DNA of 64,000 nucleotides from Gari tellinella (Eukaryota > Mollusca > Bivalvia > Cardiida > Psammobiidae), in contig OV277867.1 of the NCBI GenBank assembly GCA_922989275.2, positions 46,182,484 through 46,246,483 of the forward strand. Direction: 5' to 3'. Below are positions 53,640 through 64,000 of this stretch, in pieces; within the stretch, counting starts at the first letter, position 1, and each line of letters starts with the position of its first letter. The notes below the pieces were generated by a model that saw only the letters and a program-made list of their open reading frames with translations, was not told where the DNA came from and did no database searches. Position numbers and translations under genes: made by a program.

Positions 53640-54400
53640 CGGTGCTACATGAAAGTTTGATCCTCTTAAAGAATGATCCAGGTGTCAATTCTCATCACTT
53701 AAAACAGACCCTGAAAGACCCTGTGTCGTTTCTTAATATTTAAAAAGGACGGTACTGGGGTCGATTTTGAATCTTGAATATAGACACTGGTGGGTTCTTA
53801 ATGTTAAAACAGACCTTGGTCGAGTTTAAAATCAGGATCAAAATTACACCGGCTTCCGTAGACAGACTGTAGATGTGTTTATATAGTACTCCATTTCCGT
53901 CATTCTATAATTAATACGTAGTATTCAATTTGCCAAAACAATGACGGCTATACATTCACACACAGACATGCCCACCGGTGTTATATAGCTTTAATTATAT
54001 TGCAGTGTCCGTTAAACCAACACATGACGTTTAATGACTACGGGAAGTATACAGGTCACTGTGCCATATTATTATGTATTGTTTTACTGCATTTTCTCGA
54101 AGTTTGTATCTAGATTTGGAGTGTGATGGCTCAATGGCTCCCATGGTTTGATGTGGGATCCCAGACGTGGGGATAGCGTAGGGATAGTGTCTGCACTCTT
54201 TCCTGGAGAGTGGTTTAATTATTTCATCAGACAATGTAATTATTCTGATACAATGTAATAAATGTCCATTGTGGGTATACATTGATATATAGTATAATGA
54301 CTATTCGGTGGGAAACCCCTCAAGCAATGCCCATCGTTAATAGTTAAAGCTATAAAGTCATATAATTTATTGTTTTAACCCCTTCCCCGTCTTACCCCGA
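53640..54400. other. Unassigned intergenic stretch
   Basis: A few loosely repeated blocks with TTAAAACAGACC near 53695-53815; no gene motif. Confidence 0.3.
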
Positions 54401-54639
54401 GAACAGACAGCTTTGATATTACATGCACGCAGCGTATGATCATGGTCCCAACTGTTCAACACTCCATACGATATTACCTCAGTCATATTACCTAAAATTC
54501 ATCTTTTGGAAGTCAACTGTTTACGACATGATAGTTTTAATATAGACAAAGGCATACCTAAACAATTTCCTGTTCCTATAATTTAATCAATATAAATTCC
54601 AAATTGTCATGCATAAAATTTACTCTTTTGTTCCGATCG

Positions 54640-54910
54640 TTTAACCCACTTAGTGATGAACTTGTGTATTCTAATGACTGATGCTAGCCTAATTACTGCA
54701 TTAATTACCTCATTCTTAACCCTATATATTGGATTTGTCCTTTTTTATCCCAGGTCTAAGTTTTCGTTTTCGTTTAATTTCATAGTGAAATTCCTATCAG
54801 CAAAAAGTATAGATCTGACCAGACGCCGCATTATGCTTCTTCTGATAAGAATGTAAATTGCTTGCATTTGTCCCATATTTATGGACTCGTGGACACAAAT
54901 GGGTTAATTT
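54640..54910. mobile_element. Family A MITE, diverged
   Basis: TTAACCCACTTAGTGATGAA to GGACACAAATGGGTTAA with CCAGACGCCGCATTATGCTT core. Confidence 0.7.
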
Positions 54911-54949
54911 ATTCCTGCACTGGAGAAAAGTGTTCCGCTTTATAAAAAT

Positions 54950-55140
54950 GTGAACAATTGACGTTATTCTTTCCTATAAACGCATTTATGTTTAAACACT
55001 TATTTTCTTTACCAACCGTTTACCACACAGAATAAAATGAATACTCAGAATAAAAGAGTTTTTAAACAGTTTATTGCTATGCGTTTGCACTTTGTTCGCG
55101 TTAAAACGGGAAACAATAACGTATTCTTCACTGTATCAGT
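54950..55140. mobile_element. Family N-like MITE, diverged
   Basis: TTATTCTTTCCTATAAACGC and CGCGTTAAAACGGGAAACAA inner arms, TATTCTTCACTGTA end; core lost. Confidence 0.65.
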
Positions 55141-55327
55141 TTAGACAATAACTGAACCTAACCTGTATCTAAATGATTTATCATGCTTTTAACAATTACA
55201 TGTGTACATGACTGTAACGACATAAATATGCAAAAAACAGATGACTGATTGGTCACGTTCGTTTAAATTGATTCTAATATTCTAATAATGTTTCGCCGCA
55301 TAGAAGTACGTTAAAAAGTTTAATTTA

Positions 55328-55512
55328 AAGCCTCTCTATTACGAACACTAAAAGGCGAGCCAATTGCTCGTATAAAAGACAGCGGACAGCTTAAAATAAG
55401 GTAAAAGTAGGGAGCTTTTCGTTTTACTTTCATATTGCTTTAAGAAGTCCCCTGTCTTAAAGACAGAACAAGTAACAAAATTGTGTTCGTAATAGAAAGG
55501 TTTTACTGAAGA
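55328..55512. mobile_element. Family D MITE, diverged
   Basis: AAGCCTCTCTATTACGAACA to GTAATAGAAAGGTTTTACTG around GGGAGCTTTTCGTTTTACTT. Confidence 0.75.
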
Positions 55513-55599
55513 AGACATTCAGTATCACTCTACATAAAATATTAGTATATTTTACTCCATTTAACAATGTGCTTCTAACGTTCACTGGTTCAGCAGACT

Positions 55600-56180
55600 T
55601 AACCCATTTACGCCCAGTGGATAATCCCATGTTTATATATCGGATTAGTCATTATTTCATCAAAGGGATGCCTGGTCAAAATTTTCATTATAATTTTGTT
55701 TTACATTGAAATTCCTATCAGCAAACAATGTATACTCTGATCAGACGCCGCTTGGTATGTTTGCCTATGTCCCATATATGGGATATTGGGCACAAATGGG
55801 GTAAGCATATTTTGCCAGCAGTTTGAATCGTAATCAGAGGCCGCGTCAACCATACTTTCTCAAAACTGATTTTGAAACAATAGTGCAGACGAATAACTGA
55901 AGCAGACGATCTGTTTTAGCTGAAGGGTTTTATCAAATGGTTAAAGGATGTGGTAAGCTTTACCCATTTGCACCCAGAGGGTTCTTCCATGCTTATAAAT
56001 TGGGGTTGTCCTCTATTGATATAAGGGGTGCCTGGTCCATCTTTTCACTTTTTTATATTGATATTCCTAGCAGCAAACTGTAGAATCTGATCAGACGCCG
56101 CTTTATGCGGCGTCTGATCAGTGTATATGTACACTGTTGGCATATGCCCCGTATAAATTATGTGATCATGTGCACAAATG
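55600..56180. mobile_element. Two family A MITEs flanking a partial family E
   Basis: 55600-55805 and 55960-56180 both run from TTTACCCATTTGCACCC-type ends; the first has lost half its core, the second keeps GATCAGACGCCGCTTTATGC. A partial family E copy (55820-55935) lies between. Confidence 0.75.
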
Positions 56181-56369
56181 TTTTTTGTTTTTTTTAAATA
56201 TTTCATATAATTACTCATTATCATGTCATTAATATCTGTAAAACAGTAAAAGGAATATATATTCTCTATTTTACTTCGCACACATGTTTATTATGACAAT
56301 CTACGTATGCTTTAGAATTATAATATAAACATACACACACTGAATCAATGAGCAGTTGTTAAACAAAAT

Positions 56370-56560
56370 TTAACCCTCCCATATATGAGACATAGGCAAA
56401 CAGTTATGCGGCTTCTGATCAGAGTCTACACTGATTGCTGATAGGAAATCTCAATATAAAACAAAATGAAAATGAAAATTTTGTCCAGGCATCCCTTTGA
56501 TAAAAAATGGGAAAATCCAATATATAAACTTGGAAGAATCCATTGGGTATAAAAGGGTTA
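56370..56560. mobile_element. Family A MITE
   Basis: CATATATGAGACATAGGCAA arm, shortened core, AGAATCCATTGGGTATAAAA end. Confidence 0.75.
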
Positions 56561-56644
56561 AGACGAAGTGTGTATACGTATCGCGGTTATTGTCAACAGC
56601 CAAGACTTTGTTACACATGCTAAGCGCGACTTGGTTAATTTTTA

Positions 56645-56702
56645 CAAATAGTTTGGGTCCAGATCAGACGCCGCGTCCTACGACGTCTGATCTGGAAACG
56701 TC
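56645..56702. mobile_element. Core hairpin remnant
   Basis: GGGTCCAGATCAGACGCCGC and GACGTCTGATCTGGAAACG. Confidence 0.6.
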
Positions 56703-56759
56703 CTAGGTGTAACAATAAACATATTCAAATCTCACTTATTAGACCAACATGCATACCTA

Positions 56760-57330
56760 AAATAAATTATCCATCACCTTAGTGCCAAAGGTTTATGTAA
56801 TTTCAAATATTTAACCTTTTGACCTCTGAGACGTTGACCACTAACCTGAAATGCCAAAACTCTGCATATTTTATACCTCTTCATAAGTAATGGCACAATA
56901 TATATGAAGAATTCACCTAGTATATTGGTTATAGTGAAAACGTTATTGTCAATATTAAGGTTTTCTAATAAATTTGACCTTGTGACCTCTGTGACGTCAC
57001 CTTTGACTCGACATAACTAAATATCTTAATTCGAGTTTTTCTTAATTAAAGCAAAGGGCATACCAAAATATTAAGTCTCTATCACTTATTGTCATTTCAA
57101 ATATTTGACCTTTTGGGCACAGCATGCCCAAAACCTAAATATTCATACTACCTCTTTGTATGGGCAACATAATACACCATATATGAACTTTTTTATTGGT
57201 TATAGTTAAACGTTAAGAAAAGACGTTACGTTTTTGAATAAGTTTTACCTTTTGACCTCTGTGACATTGAACTTTGACCCGACATGCACGAAACCTGCAT
57301 ACCTCTTCATATGTATTGGTTATATGTGGT
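56760..57330. repeat. Diverged tandem repeat with GTGACCTCTGTGACGTCACC blocks
   Basis: Three loose units of about 200 bp each contain TTTGACCT, CTCTGTGACRT, ACATAAC and CATACCTCTTCATA blocks in order. Confidence 0.6.
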
Positions 57331-57349
57331 ATTCTTTTCTCCCAGATAC

Positions 57350-57590
57350 CCTCATGCCTTGCCGTGGTTCTGGTGCTTATTTTTCTTGCAGATGTTTTTA
57401 TTTATTTGATAAATATTTTCCTCTCTGCCAAGAACTAAAAAGAAGGCAGGTCGGTAGTTTTTATCCCTTTTACTGCTTCGCCAAGAATGGGATTAGCCGA
57501 AATCATCTTCCTGAAATCATTTTAATCTCATCTCATCATTCTCCATCATTCATTATCGCTATATGACCTAGTTGTGTCTCGGTGCTGAAA
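57350..57590. repeat. Dispersed repeat, copy of the 10365-10640 family
   Basis: Carries CTCTGCCAAGAACTAAAAAG, AAGGCAGGTCGGTAG and GGGATTAGCCGAAATCATC, the complement of the 10.4-kb copy. Confidence 0.6.
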
Positions 57591-57774
57591 ACCCCAACTC
57601 ATCCATCCGTCCATCCATTTTTTTTTCTTGTGCGGCTAGTCACATAAGAAAATCTTTTTACTTCGAGTTAATCTCATACAAACAATGAACAGCAATAAGA
57701 CATTTCAAAATAAAAGCATCAATTATTCAACCACCTTTTGAATAGTTGAAATATATTCAGCGTAAGTTCGTCGA

Positions 57775-57955
57775 TGTAGGCGACTAAAGCCGACTTTGCA
57801 AAACATTTTGTATCCAGATCAGACGCCGCGTCACGCGTCGTCGAATCAGGATCCAAACTGTTTAATACTCGAACGTTTGCAAGTCATACAGCCTGTAATC
57901 TAACTTTGAAGAAATATAGCAGACAATAATATTGAGGTAAATGACAATATGGCGA
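57775..57955. mobile_element. Family E MITE, half
   Basis: GATCAGACGCCGCGTCACGC core, then TAATCTAACTTTGAAGAAAT and GCAGACAATAATATTGAGG. Confidence 0.65.
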
Positions 57956-58194
57956 TGCTTTAGTAAAAAGCTCTCGATAATTTGCTGTTAAAGAGTTTCA
58001 AATATATATGTTTTACAGAATTATATCATCCTTAAACTCAGAGAGGTTATACTGAAATTCTCCCAGGGAATTTTCCGCATGATCTCTTTCGTCATGGTAA
58101 TAATGAGGTTGCTAAACATGTTTTAGACAGCAACAAACTGTTTTTTTATCAAAACAAAATAAATCACATCCGTAAACGTCATTTATTAGCAGTG

Positions 58195-58580
58195 TTCCTG
58201 AGAAAAATACAGTTGTTCTTTGCAAACAGTGTAGACTCTTAACAGAGGGCTCTTATGAAAGTCTGTTTATAAGGTTCTGTAATAGTGGTCAATTTTGAGA
58301 TTTGTTGTAAAAACACCACTGAACAGTAACGAAATGGACTTTACTAAACGCATTCAACCCGGACGCCAAGCAAGCGAGTCCTGTACAAGCTGTGTTCCTG
58401 AACAATGTATACTTCTTTTATGCAAACAGTGTAGACCCACATCAGAGGGCTCTGAACAAGGTCTGCAATTATTGTAGTCTTGCACTTAATTGCAAAAACA
58501 TAAAAGTAAGAAACAGACCAGTCTTGAATTGTAATCTTCAATTGTCCAATTGAAGTTTCAGAGGTCAATGAGTCTTCCCT
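58195..58580. mobile_element. Two degenerate family B copies
   Basis: GCAAACAGTGTAGACTCTTA and GCAAACAGTGTAGACCCACA each precede a single ATCAGAGGGCTCT arm. Confidence 0.5.
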
Positions 58581-58587
58581 GGCTAAA

Positions 58588-58790
58588 CTTCAGTCAAACT
58601 TCGATATCTCGAAATCGCTTAACTCGAATTATCCTATAGTTCGACCCATGTACTGCATTATTTCATGTTCGGTTAAGTCGAACTTTCCCATATTTCAAAA
58701 GTAAAACGTGGCTTAGCCACGTTTTAACTTTGAAATACGGGTAAATTCGGCTTACCGAATTCGAGATATCGAAGTTCGACTTACTTTAAA
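58588..58790. mobile_element. Family F MITE (pogo/Tigger-like ends)
   Basis: CAGTCAAACTTCGATATCTC to GAGATATCGAAGTTCGACT, centre TAAAACGTGGCTTAGCCACG. Confidence 0.88.
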
Positions 58791-58854
58791 ACTGCTATTC
58801 TTTGGGTGATCGGTAATGGCCGATGATTGCTGATTAGCATTTTTTCCCAATAGA

Positions 58855-59060
58855 TAAGCAGAGCACCAGATAAGGGTAGTTTTTCAAAACTTAAAATCTT
58901 TATTTCTGAATTAAACCCTATGGTGTCACTACTCATTAGAATCGTCTCTTCGAGACGATTCTAATGAGTAGTAACACCATAGGATTTGGTGCTGAAATGA
59001 GTGAGAAAATGTTGGATTTGTTGAAATAACTACCTCTTATCTGGAGCTCTGGATAAGCAA
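58855..59060. mobile_element. Family I MITE
   Basis: CAGAGCACCAGATAAGGGTA to CTCTTATCTGGAGCTCTG with perfect ATTAGAATCGTCTCTTCGAG centre. Confidence 0.88.
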
Positions 59061-59294
59061 TTTACTCATTTAACTCATTACTTTACTGAAGAAATTAGTT
59101 TATACAGACATGAAAAAGTAAGTGAAGTAAGTAAGTTTATTATTGTGACATGTGCAAAGTACGTACATAATGTTTTAAATTAAATATTGTTAAAATACAA
59201 ACAATATGCACCGGCCCAATTAGCCTATAAGTCACCACAGTTTAAATATAAATGGCTTGCACATTCAATGTTTAATAATCGAAATGTATTCTAT

Positions 59295-59390
59295 AATTTA
59301 ACAGATAGTAACTAAGAGCAGGCTGAAAATAAAGCAGAATGTTCCTTAATGCACATTCTGGTTTACATTTAAATTGATTAAAGTAGATAA
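59295..59390. mobile_element. Family C core remnant
   Basis: CAGGCTGAAAATAAAGCAGA and complementary CATTCTGGTTTACATTTAAA, just 3' of the gene C stop. Confidence 0.55.
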
Positions 59391-59415
59391 AAAACTATCC
59401 CAAACACTTGATTCG

Positions 59416-60471
59416 TCAATATATTGGTAGATAATTATCTTTGATGCGTAGCTGCTTTGCGACAACATGATCTGCAATGGCATTCATGTATGTTGGCATG
59501 TTGATGGAACCCAGTGCCGGGTATTGTGGTGAGTACTTATCTGCCATAACTGGGAGAACACCAAATGACGTGTAAGATGGTAAAATGGCGTTATCATAAT
59601 GTAAATTGTCATGTGCTGATGTCAAGGGTCCAAACGAACTTTCCCTGCTCACTGGATACTGGCCATCAGTATGTGTTGATTTAAATGAAGAATGTCTGCG
59701 AGCTGACAGTGATTCAGGTGTTCCTGCTATGTACAGAGGTATTCTTCTCCCAGCTTGAACCTTCTCTGCTATTTGATTGTCTCTGTATTGGCCTCGCGAT
59801 CTTCTACTAGATGGTCTCCGATGCATTGAAGAACGACCAGCTTGTGAAATATCGTCCGGATAGGGCAATCTTCTTTGACTTCGACCTCTTGTTACATACG
59901 GTTCAGGTTTCGAAGCTTTTGGACGGCGTTTTGCTGACGGACCAGTTCGGGGAATACTTCTCGGATTAGACCTTCCTCCTCGGTCTTGACGCCGGCCACC
60001 AGCTCGTGTTGGATACTTTTCCGGGTTTATAGGCTGACCCCTTTGTGATTTACCTTCACGATAAGAACCTCTTCTTGTACTTAGGCGATCGTTCCCAATT
60101 TGTGTTTGAAATTGTCCAAGGTTTAAATCTGGAGCATACCCTGCATGATCTTGGTATCCTGGAGTTTCCTGCTGTTGTGAAACTTGGACCCGAGGCCTCC
60201 TAGAGCGCGACGAGTTTTGTGGTGTGACTTGTTTCTTCTTTGAACGATCACTTTTCCGACCGCTCTGTTCACCCTGATTAGCTAGAGGTACCTGCTTTCT
60301 TCCAGTTTTGCTCTGCGGTCTCGTGTTTCTGTCTTGGTGTTTAGGGTTGGGTGTGTCGGGTTGAAGAAAGTTGGCTTCTATAACTCTGTTACGTACAGGC
60401 ATGGTGGTTCTGAAGTTACCATACATTTTACTGTAACCGCCACGTGACTTGACAAACACGAACCTCGTCCA
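59416..60471 (-). CDS. Gene C last exon (equivalent to gene B exons 8 and 9 without the intron)
   Basis: 1056 bp, phase 0 in, acceptor TTTTCAG; encodes 351 residues and the stop. It begins WTRFVFVKSRGGYSKMYGNF and reads straight through the point where gene B has intron 8. The long open frame and its similarity to gene B show it is coding and not a chance ORF. Confidence 0.95.
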   Translation of the reverse strand, partial: WTRFVFVKSRGGYSKMYGNFRTTMPVRNRVIEANFLQPDTPNPKHQDRNTRPQSKTGRKQVPLANQGEQSGRKSDRSKKKQVTPQNSSRSRRPRVQVSQQQETPGYQDHAGYAPDLNLGQFQTQIGNDRLSTRRGSYREGKSQRGQPINPEKYPTRAGGRRQDRGGRSNPRSIPRTGPSAKRRPKASKPEPYVTRGRSQRRLPYPDDISQAGRSSMHRRPSSRRSRGQYRDNQIAEKVQAGRRIPLYIAGTPESLSARRHSSFKSTHTDGQYPVSRESSFGPLTSAHDNLHYDNAILPSYTSFGVLPVMADKYSPQYPALGSINMPTYMNAIADHVVAKQLRIKDNYLPIY

Positions 60472-63400
60472 CTGAAAACAGAATAATAAAAATAAAGGTA
60501 CAGTTGAACTTCGATATCTCGAACTCGCTTAACTCGGACCATCCGATAGTTCGACACGTGAACTACATTATGTCATGCTCGGTTAAGTCGTTAAAACGTG
60601 GCTAAGCCACGTTTTAAAGGGGTATTTTCGATTTAACTGAGTTCGAGATATCGAAGTTCGACTGTATAATGTTAGGACAATTTCTTATAAACTAAAAGAT
60701 GGTATATCGTTTTACCGTTGAATTATACCGTTTTCTTTAACATTTTTACTGCTATTTTTATCCTTTATCTTAATCCTTTTATCCCCTGAAACTTCCAATT
60801 GACAATTCCAGTTTGCAATAAAGACTGGTCCATTTTAGACTTTTAAGGGTTGTTTTTGTGATAAACTGCAAAATGACAAACAGTGAAGTCCCTGATCAGA
60901 GGGTTCCTGTAGGAGCCCTCTGATCAGGGACTTTACTGTTAGCATATGAAAAGTGTACTCTTCACAGGTACACATTTGGTAAGGGACGCATATATGCGTC
61001 ACTAGGGCTCAATGGGTTAAGAGTATTGTTACCGCTCTAAAGGTGACTTCAATAGGGTTCCTCAGTACAACCCACGTGACTGTCTCATTGCAAAGGGTCG
61101 TTGTTAAACTTCCTTGATATGTGTATAAGGCACAGCTGCCGTCCAAGAACATACTGACATCTGCATCAGTTTTGGTTTTCGACTCTGTTGGTAAAATAAA
61201 GAAGGAAAGTTGTTATTTCCTTTCATACAAACGTGTATGTATTTATAGAACGATCTGAGACTCAACTCAAACGGTTTATAAGCACATGGCCTGATTGTAA
61301 TGCATTGCAAAAAGTTTGGAGCCTGATTATACGCCGATCGAGTTTATTTTACGCTCAGCCCTAAAACACTTTAACAACTTTCATGTTCTGCAATTAAACC
61401 CTTTACCTTAAAGGGATACTTGCGTATTTGAAAAATTCAACAGAATCTCATGAAAAGTTCTACAAGTTGAATTAAGGTTTATATAAGCAAATTGCTAAAA
61501 TAAAAATTGGGGGTTGCAATGCTTTTTTCAGCTCTAGCTGGCTTTGAAAAGTGTGACGTTTGCCGCATTTGCTCATTGTCAGAGCAGAAAACGTCATAAG
61601 GGACAAATGCACTTATATAACTACACAATATTTCTAGTACACTTTTTAAGTTTCTAGCATTCACTCATCACAAGCAAGTGTGAAATAAACTTTTTAAAGC
61701 TCTTTCTTGTGTTTTTAATGAGCTTTTGGGCTAAAATGAATGTTGAAAACCGGAAAAATAAGACATTTTTTCTTGCCAATGTCTCACAAAAACATCAATT
61801 ATGTAAAAAAAATCCAATGAAAATTCTTTAAACTTTCTAGGCATCTAGGTAAAAGTATTTCTTATCAAATGGTGTAAAGAAACCTAGGTGTCGCGTTGTT
61901 CATTTATGAAATATGGTCAAATTTCTAACCCTACCCCCTTAGATTTTATGCAGAAAATATACCTCCCCCAATAGCCAAATTGGGTCTCTGTTGACCTAAA
62001 AATGAGAAATATTCATCCAATAGTTGCTTAAATTGGTCAATATATGAGTGTATGTGAATACAACAGCATTAAATAAAGTTTTAGTTACTTAAAGCATTTA
62101 CAGTGCTGCTGATAAAAACATAAACATAATTTCTACAAGAACTGCTACTCGGGACAGTTTTTTCAAATCTTGAAACAGTGCCTGTACGGAAAGGACTATA
62201 TTTTACATAATTTACCAATGAGAACTTTTCAAAATTCATTTTTATGGTAATAAATGTATTGCAAATCAGAAAATATATAGTAATCAAGGTATTTAAGAAT
62301 TTTGTTTTTCAACATTTTTAATATAGGCGAGTATGTCTTTAAAAGACTCTATAACTTGAATTTGAAGACATAGTGATTTCAGATCAGACGCTGCCTAGCT
62401 CAGCTTGAGTCTGATCAGGTTCTATGCGGTTTACCAACCAGAGCAATGTAATTTGAACACTTGCAAGGTAACTAAACATGCTGAATCCATATCGAAAGGT
62501 ATTTTTGGCATCTGATAAACATTCAAACTGAAATTATTTGTGATCTAAGCTAACCAATAGCCATGTAAACACTCACAATTCCTTATACATGTATTCAACA
62601 AATAGATGTTATTGGTGTATATTATATACAATTGAATTTCATGATCATGGACTTGCTTCACTCTTTCACAGCCAACAGCGACAAAAATTCAGGCCCCGTG
62701 GTTATAAAGCGTTTTAGTTGAGTCTGAGTGTGTTCCCAAGCATTTGATTGGTCAGATTTGAGCCCAGGCTCAAATCTGACCAATCAAATGCTTGGGAACG
62801 AGTTTAGACTCAAGTCAAAAGCTTTATAACATCGGAGTCTGATCAGACGCCTTGTCAAAACAGTCCTTAATCTGACTTTAAAAATATTGAAGACAACAAT
62901 ACCGATGCAGGCGATATTTTGGCGGTAAAAGGGTTATAGCAGACGATAAATTTAGACAGAGAAAGAATTATGCCAACAGTGCTAACAACATTTGCGATTG
63001 AATTTCGAGACCACGAGCTTGCTATTGTCAAATATATCCATATTTCAAAATTAAAAGGTGGTCAAGCCAAATCTAATTTTGAAATAGGGGTATGAATGAT
63101 AGAAGTTTGATTTTTATGTATAACTGAGTTTCTTTAATAACTCTCTAAGCTGAAAGAAAATAATAATGTGTTTTGTTTTCTCATCCTAGCTGCATCTTTT
63201 TTCAATAGCATGTATCTATTAATAGCAGACAACTCTAAAATCGATGTTTGAAATGCTCAAATTCAAAGTTGTTATCAATATTTTATTTAGAGTTCAAATT
63301 GTAAAGCAACCACCGGCTGTAATTACTGCGCATTGATATTGAGGGATTGCTATTTGCACAATTGGCTAGCTTCAAGAGTTTTAATAAAGAAAGTTGTCAT

Positions 63401-63485
63401 ACTTACTATGACCAAACACGAGGGGAAGATTTTGTTCCAAGAAAGTTGTAAACCTTTTATCACGTATTTTATCATCAGGTACAAT
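59416..63485 (-). CDS. Alpha-carbonic anhydrase gene C, with long basic C-terminal extension (3' part, last 3 exons)
   Basis: Three exons (63485-63407, 61184-61033, 60471-59416) join in phase and match gene B exons 6, 7 and 8+9. The CA part shows IVPDDKIRDKRFTTFLEQ and YTYQGSLTTTLCNETVTW: both catalytic-loop Thr residues are kept, but Pro after them is Thr. The domain ends NFRTTMPVRNRVIEANF. The tail is about 315 residues, nearly twice that of gene B: an inserted Gln/Asn/Lys/Ser-rich stretch of about 100 residues (RNTRPQSKTGRKQVP onward), an Arg/Ser/Gly-rich centre (RGRSQRRLP, RPSSRRSRGQYRDN), and the shared end LGSINMPTYMN...KDNYLPIY. The zinc-ligand exons lie beyond the right edge. An AATAAA lies on this strand near 59141. 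Likely a secreted paralogue of gene B. Confidence 0.92.
60497..60670. mobile_element. Family F MITE in the last gene C intron
   Basis: TACAGTTGAACTTCGATATC to GATATCGAAGTTCGACTGTA; about 25 bp from the last-exon acceptor. TA at both ends fits a pogo-type target. Confidence 0.9.
60765..61020. mobile_element. Family B MITE in the last gene C intron
   Basis: TTATCTTAATCCTTTTATCC to GGCTCAATGGGTTAA, core GATCAGAGGGTTCCTGTAGG. Confidence 0.85.
61033..61184 (-). CDS. Gene C exon equivalent to gene B exon 7
   Basis: 152 bp, phase 1 in and phase 0 out, acceptor CAACAG, donor GTAACA. Encodes SKTKTDADVSMFLDGSCALY then TYQGSLTTTLCNETVTWVVL. Cys and both active-site Thr are conserved. Confidence 0.94.
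61390..62350. other. Gene C intron, unassigned part
   Basis: AT-rich; no repeat or coding motif recognised. Confidence 0.3.
62360..62440. mobile_element. Diverged core hairpin
   Basis: CAGATCAGACGCTGCCTAGC with GAGTCTGATCAGGTTCTATG. Confidence 0.5.
62692..62945. mobile_element. Family H MITE followed by a family E half
   Basis: 62692-62836 is a perfect family H hairpin (CAAGCATTTGATTGGTCAGA arms); 62836-62945 holds GTCTGATCAGACGCC and family E right-arm blocks ending AAAAGGGTTA. Confidence 0.8.
62995..63115. mobile_element. Family F remnant
   Basis: ATTTCAAAATTAAAAGGTGG / AAATCTAATTTTGAAATAGG arms. Confidence 0.5.
63407..63485 (-). CDS. Gene C exon equivalent to gene B exon 6
   Basis: 79 bp, phase 0 in and phase 1 out, acceptor CTTCAG, donor GTAAGT. 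Encodes IVPDDKIRDKRFTTFLEQ...LVFGH. Differs from gene B by only a few substitutions. Confidence 0.92.
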
Positions 63486-63768
63486 CTGAAGAAAATACAG
63501 ACAGATAAGTAAATATGTTTCGAAACAAAGGCTTACTACATTATTTCCCGTTTAAACATTTTCTTTACTTGAAACAAGTACATGTTTATATGTATAACTT
63601 ACAAAAAGTGCAAACCGCCCTGATTAGATGTTTCGTTTGAATTGCTCGTGCCAGGGTCTGCACTGTTTACTCTCCTTTTGATTTTTATCAAATATTTCAT
63701 CCATTAAACAAAATACATGTAGATATTTATAAGTGAAAGATTTCATATGAAAATCCATTATAAAATGG

Positions 63769-64000
63769 TACAGTGGAGAAGTTTGTTTTTTCCCGTCTCA
63801 ACGCAAACGAAACAAAACGAATTGCGAAAAATGTAGAGAATGACCATTTTTTACCACGCCGACTCTAAATTTTAATCTAAGTGGCAAACAGTTATGCGTT
63901 TACTGGTAACGTCTTCTCAAATGTAAACTGCACCGCAACCACTCATGGGGCCCGTTTTACTAAACTACTTACGCAAAAATTTTGCGTAAGTCAAAATCGT
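63769..64000. mobile_element. Partial family N and start of a family G MITE at the right edge
   Basis: TACAGTGGAGAAGTTTGTTT starts family N; GGGGCCCGTTTTACTAAACT at 63948 starts family G, cut by the window end. Confidence 0.6.

Overview
The window is nuclear DNA from an animal, most likely a bivalve mollusc (inference). It is AT-rich, has long introns with GT..AG borders, TTAGGG-type telomere-like repeats, tRNA-headed SINEs, and decayed LINE, Tc1 and Harbinger transposons. It is crowded with short perfect-hairpin MITEs of a kind I associate with bivalve genomes. No bacterial, phage or CRISPR features were seen. I ran no database search: all homology calls come from reading motifs.

The real genes are not visible as long ORFs. 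By joining short minus-strand exons through splice sites and codon phase I recovered three alpha-carbonic anhydrase (alpha-CA) genes, head to tail on the minus strand. Gene A (5' part: exons 1-3, 11239 down to 5664) runs off the left edge. Gene B (nine exons, 49697 down to 22845) is complete and encodes 468 residues: a secretion signal, a full CA domain with all three zinc histidines, and a basic Arg/Ser-rich C-terminal tail. Gene C (last three exons, 63485 down to 59416) runs off the right edge and has a longer version of the same tail. Intron phases match between the genes wherever both can be seen, so this is a tandem duplication cluster. Secreted alpha-CAs with extra domains are typical of molluscan shell-forming tissue (nacrein is the known example), so a role in bicarbonate supply or shell matrix is a reasonable inference.

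Layout: 1-5.6 kb holds a 70-bp minisatellite and a nested Harbinger-like element. 5.6-11.2 kb is gene A, with two 39-bp minisatellites in its introns. 11.3-22.8 kb is intergenic, filled with MITEs and a purine-rich microsatellite. 22.8-49.7 kb is gene B, whose introns hold a telomere-like array, a decayed intron-containing DDE transposase, a Tc1 relic, a LINE relic and many MITEs. 49.8-59.4 kb is intergenic and repeat-rich. 59.4-64 kb is gene C.

The most unusual signal is the MITE population. About ten families differ in their outer arms and in the target site they appear to use (TTAA with CCC ends, piggyBac-like; TA with CAGT ends, pogo-like), yet they share two interchangeable hairpin cores. 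Two minisatellites have grown out of MITE arms. In the feature list the families are called A-L and N.
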